This document shows, piece by piece, positions 62,690 to 64,000 of a stretch of 64,000 nt of DNA. Numbering within the stretch: the first letter of the stretch is position 1; each line of letters begins with the position of its first letter. Source of the stretch: Tillus elongatus (Eukaryota > Arthropoda > Insecta > Coleoptera > Cleridae). The stretch spans positions 18,322,090 to 18,386,089 of the forward strand of contig OZ023266.1 of NCBI GenBank assembly GCA_964006375.1. The letters run 5' to 3'. A program made the translations under genes and the position numbers. The notes beneath the pieces were generated by a model. The model was not told the origin of the DNA. It saw only the letters and a program-made list of their open reading frames with translations, and did no database searches.

Positions 62690-62732
62690 TCTGTGACTAT
62701 AGTTTCGCTGCTTGACAGCATTTTCAGACAGA
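62690..62732 (-). ncRNA. Hammerhead-like motif, PLE-B type
   Basis: The minus-strand sequence is identical in all listed parts to 56132-56174: stem I tctgt/acaga, CTGAAAA, stem II gctg/cagc, GAAAC, stem III acta/tagt, GTC. Two PLE-B copies therefore share the A at the G8 position, so the change is a lineage feature or an old mutation, not a private one. Confidence 0.65.
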
Positions 62733-63067
62733 TTAAAATTGAATTAGTACGAAATTATGACAACTACAAATAAATATCTTATGCTATGTTATGATATGAT
62801 GTTTTGATCAAAAAAATTTTATCAAATTGAAAATAAAATGAAACACAGATGACAGATGAGGTTTTCAAAATGTCTATGTTATGTATGTCAATATTTAACT
62901 AAAAACTAGAACTAGCCTATAATAACTATGATAACAGTTACAACAATAAAATAACTAAACAATAACAGTATAAAAGTAGTCTCTATACAACGAAAATATC
63001 GACATACATCAACTCATTATCTTATTACAACTTTTTTTAAAGAATAGTTAAATTTATTTTCTTTGAC

Positions 63068-63340
63068 TTATTTAATTAGAAAGAAGAATATCATATCCAA
63101 GAAAGGGGAATTCATTAAATCAGTTTGCTCGTTTAAAACAAGGTAGCTATTGTCGTGTGTGTGCCTTTTGACTCCTAAAGCTTCAAAAAAGTCTAGTTTA
63201 CGTTTGTCATTATAAAAATGTTGTGGTTGTATGCGGTTATTTATTGTAGGTCTATGTTCGGTACCAATAATATGTTTTGCAAATGTAGATTTGTCAGCGT
63301 GGTTATTTCTAAATGCAGAAATATATTCTTTGTATCTAGT
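63068..63340 (-). pseudogene. PLE-B endonuclease C-terminal remnant
   Basis: The minus frame TRYKEYISAFRNNHADKSTF followed by AKHIIGTEHRPTINNRIQPQ and LVLNEQTDLMNSPFLDMIFF aligns with the 55580-55795 copy over its whole length and extends 14 residues further upstream (YKEYISAFRNNHADK). The stop found at 55793 is lost by a small change, so the frame runs on a few codons. Confidence 0.8.
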
Positions 63341-63600
63341 GAAGCCAGAGAAGTAGTCTCCAAGTCTGTATGTAGTATGGACAAGTTTCACCAAGTAAGG
63401 GCAACAACAATCAATGAAGAGATATTCTTTGTTTTGAATTTTCAGATATTCTACCTAACCACGAAAAGCTCCTGAAGTAGCAAGTGTGTTATACTAGTGA
63501 ACGTTCCGAAAAGGTCTTCAAACTCCATAAAATCATTTTCTTCTCAACCAGTCTATTTAAAAAAGAAGATGTTTGCTAAGTTTAATCAAAATCAGTAAAT

Positions 63601-63767
63601 TATATACAGGGTAGTTCAAATTCGTGCCTCACCATTGAGATGTTGTAAACCGTAAGCGATACGAGGATGGTTAAATTAGGACAAGGTTGTGCCCTTGTAT
63701 GGTGAACAATTATCTAAAAGAAAATTTGTTTTTTAGTTTTGTAATTATTCAAAAAAAAATTTTCGCT
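63601..63767 (+). mobile_element. Mariner-like terminal fragment
   Basis: cagggtagttcaaattcgtg follows TA at 63605-63606 in the usual way for this superfamily. No transposase and no second end are visible before the next element. Confidence 0.4.
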
Positions 63768-63887
63768 TTTAGTGAATTTTCTTTAAAACATTCACTAATG
63801 AGGAGATCCCGACTTTTGAATTTTGAAAAAAATTCTTCAAATGAGCGCTTTTTGGGACCCCTGGAACCCAAATCTTAGGTCGGTTTC

Positions 63888-63979
<92 letters not shown>

Positions 63980-64000
63980 TTTATGTGTCACACCTATAAC
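63768..64000 (+). mobile_element. (TA)n-core element, cut by the window edge
   Basis: 5' hairpin (agtgaattttctttaaaaca), atgaggagatcccgac, caaatgagcgctttttggga, (TA)n at about 63893-63976, then the start of the right half (gtgtcacacctataac). Confidence 0.85.

Larger units (their letters stand above)
62560..63425 (-). mobile_element. PLE-B, second copy, minus strand
   Basis: From the right on the minus strand: an inverted terminal repeat (63425-63340, ttgcccttacttggtgaaac...cttctctggcttcac), then endonuclease C-terminal coding (63330-63090), a 3' UTR, and the terminal repeat with hammerhead-like motif (62732-62690), ending acagtgaagccagagaagta near 62575. It is the mirror image of 55410-56306 and closely similar to it. 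Confidence 0.8.

Overview
This is a window of an animal genome, almost certainly an insect. It is AT-rich and carries an intron-containing homeobox gene, Penelope-like elements, jockey/CR1- and R1/I-type LINEs, many Tc1/mariner relatives and a short (CCTAA)n tract of the arthropod telomere type. The repeat load suggests a large genome, perhaps a beetle, but nothing here fixes the order. There is no prokaryotic-style operon and no ribosomal or canonical tRNA gene.

Only one host gene is recognisable, on the minus strand. It is an Hmx (H6/Nkx5-class) homeobox gene with its last exon at 29866-30701 and an upstream coding exon at 43666-43814. The two exons join in matching phase across an intron of about 13 kb. 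Earlier exons were not found. The intron is filled with transposon debris.

Nearly everything else is mobile DNA. (1) An abundant family has a (TA)n core, a hairpin at its 5' end and a short 3' hairpin inside the motif acgcacttgctgcgt. Its plan resembles DINE/mini-me type non-autonomous Helitron-like elements. It supplies most of the roughly 21 long (TA)n tracts. A related family carries a (GTCY)n core. (2) Penelope-like elements (PLEs) appear in at least two lineages: reverse transcriptase with YVDD, a GIY-YIG endonuclease, and tails that contain hammerhead ribozyme motifs. (3) Several diverged Tc1/mariner transposase copies have a D-41-D spacing. One 2.1 kb copy has terminal inverted repeats of about 300 bp. 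(4) LINE fragments lie at 5986-7110, 17680-19600, 21940-22480, 31285-32475 and 60523-62042; the last has a target-site duplication and a (CCTAA)n tail. (5) A tRNA-derived SINE is present in three copies. (6) There are foldback elements, MITEs, minisatellites and a C-rich tandem array.

Layout: 1-4.4 kb TA elements, a palindrome and a MITE; 4.4-7.1 kb a mariner abutting a LINE; 7.8-11.6 kb TA elements with a C-rich array; 11.6-16.6 kb three DNA transposons; 17.3-20.4 kb SINE, LINE and GTCY; 20.8-28.4 kb PLEs with nested SINE, mariner and TA elements; 28.7-29.7 kb a TA element; 29.9-43.8 kb the Hmx exons and intron; 44-53.1 kb mariner, TA and foldback nests; 54.5-64 kb TA, GTCY and PLE copies plus the RNase H-bearing LINE.

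The most notable observation is the hammerhead signature: CTGATGA, a stem II, GAAAC, a palindromic stem III and GTC. It recurs in the tails of PLE copies in this window. Different copies keep the core, change stem II bases in a compensating way, or show step-by-step loss of catalytic positions.
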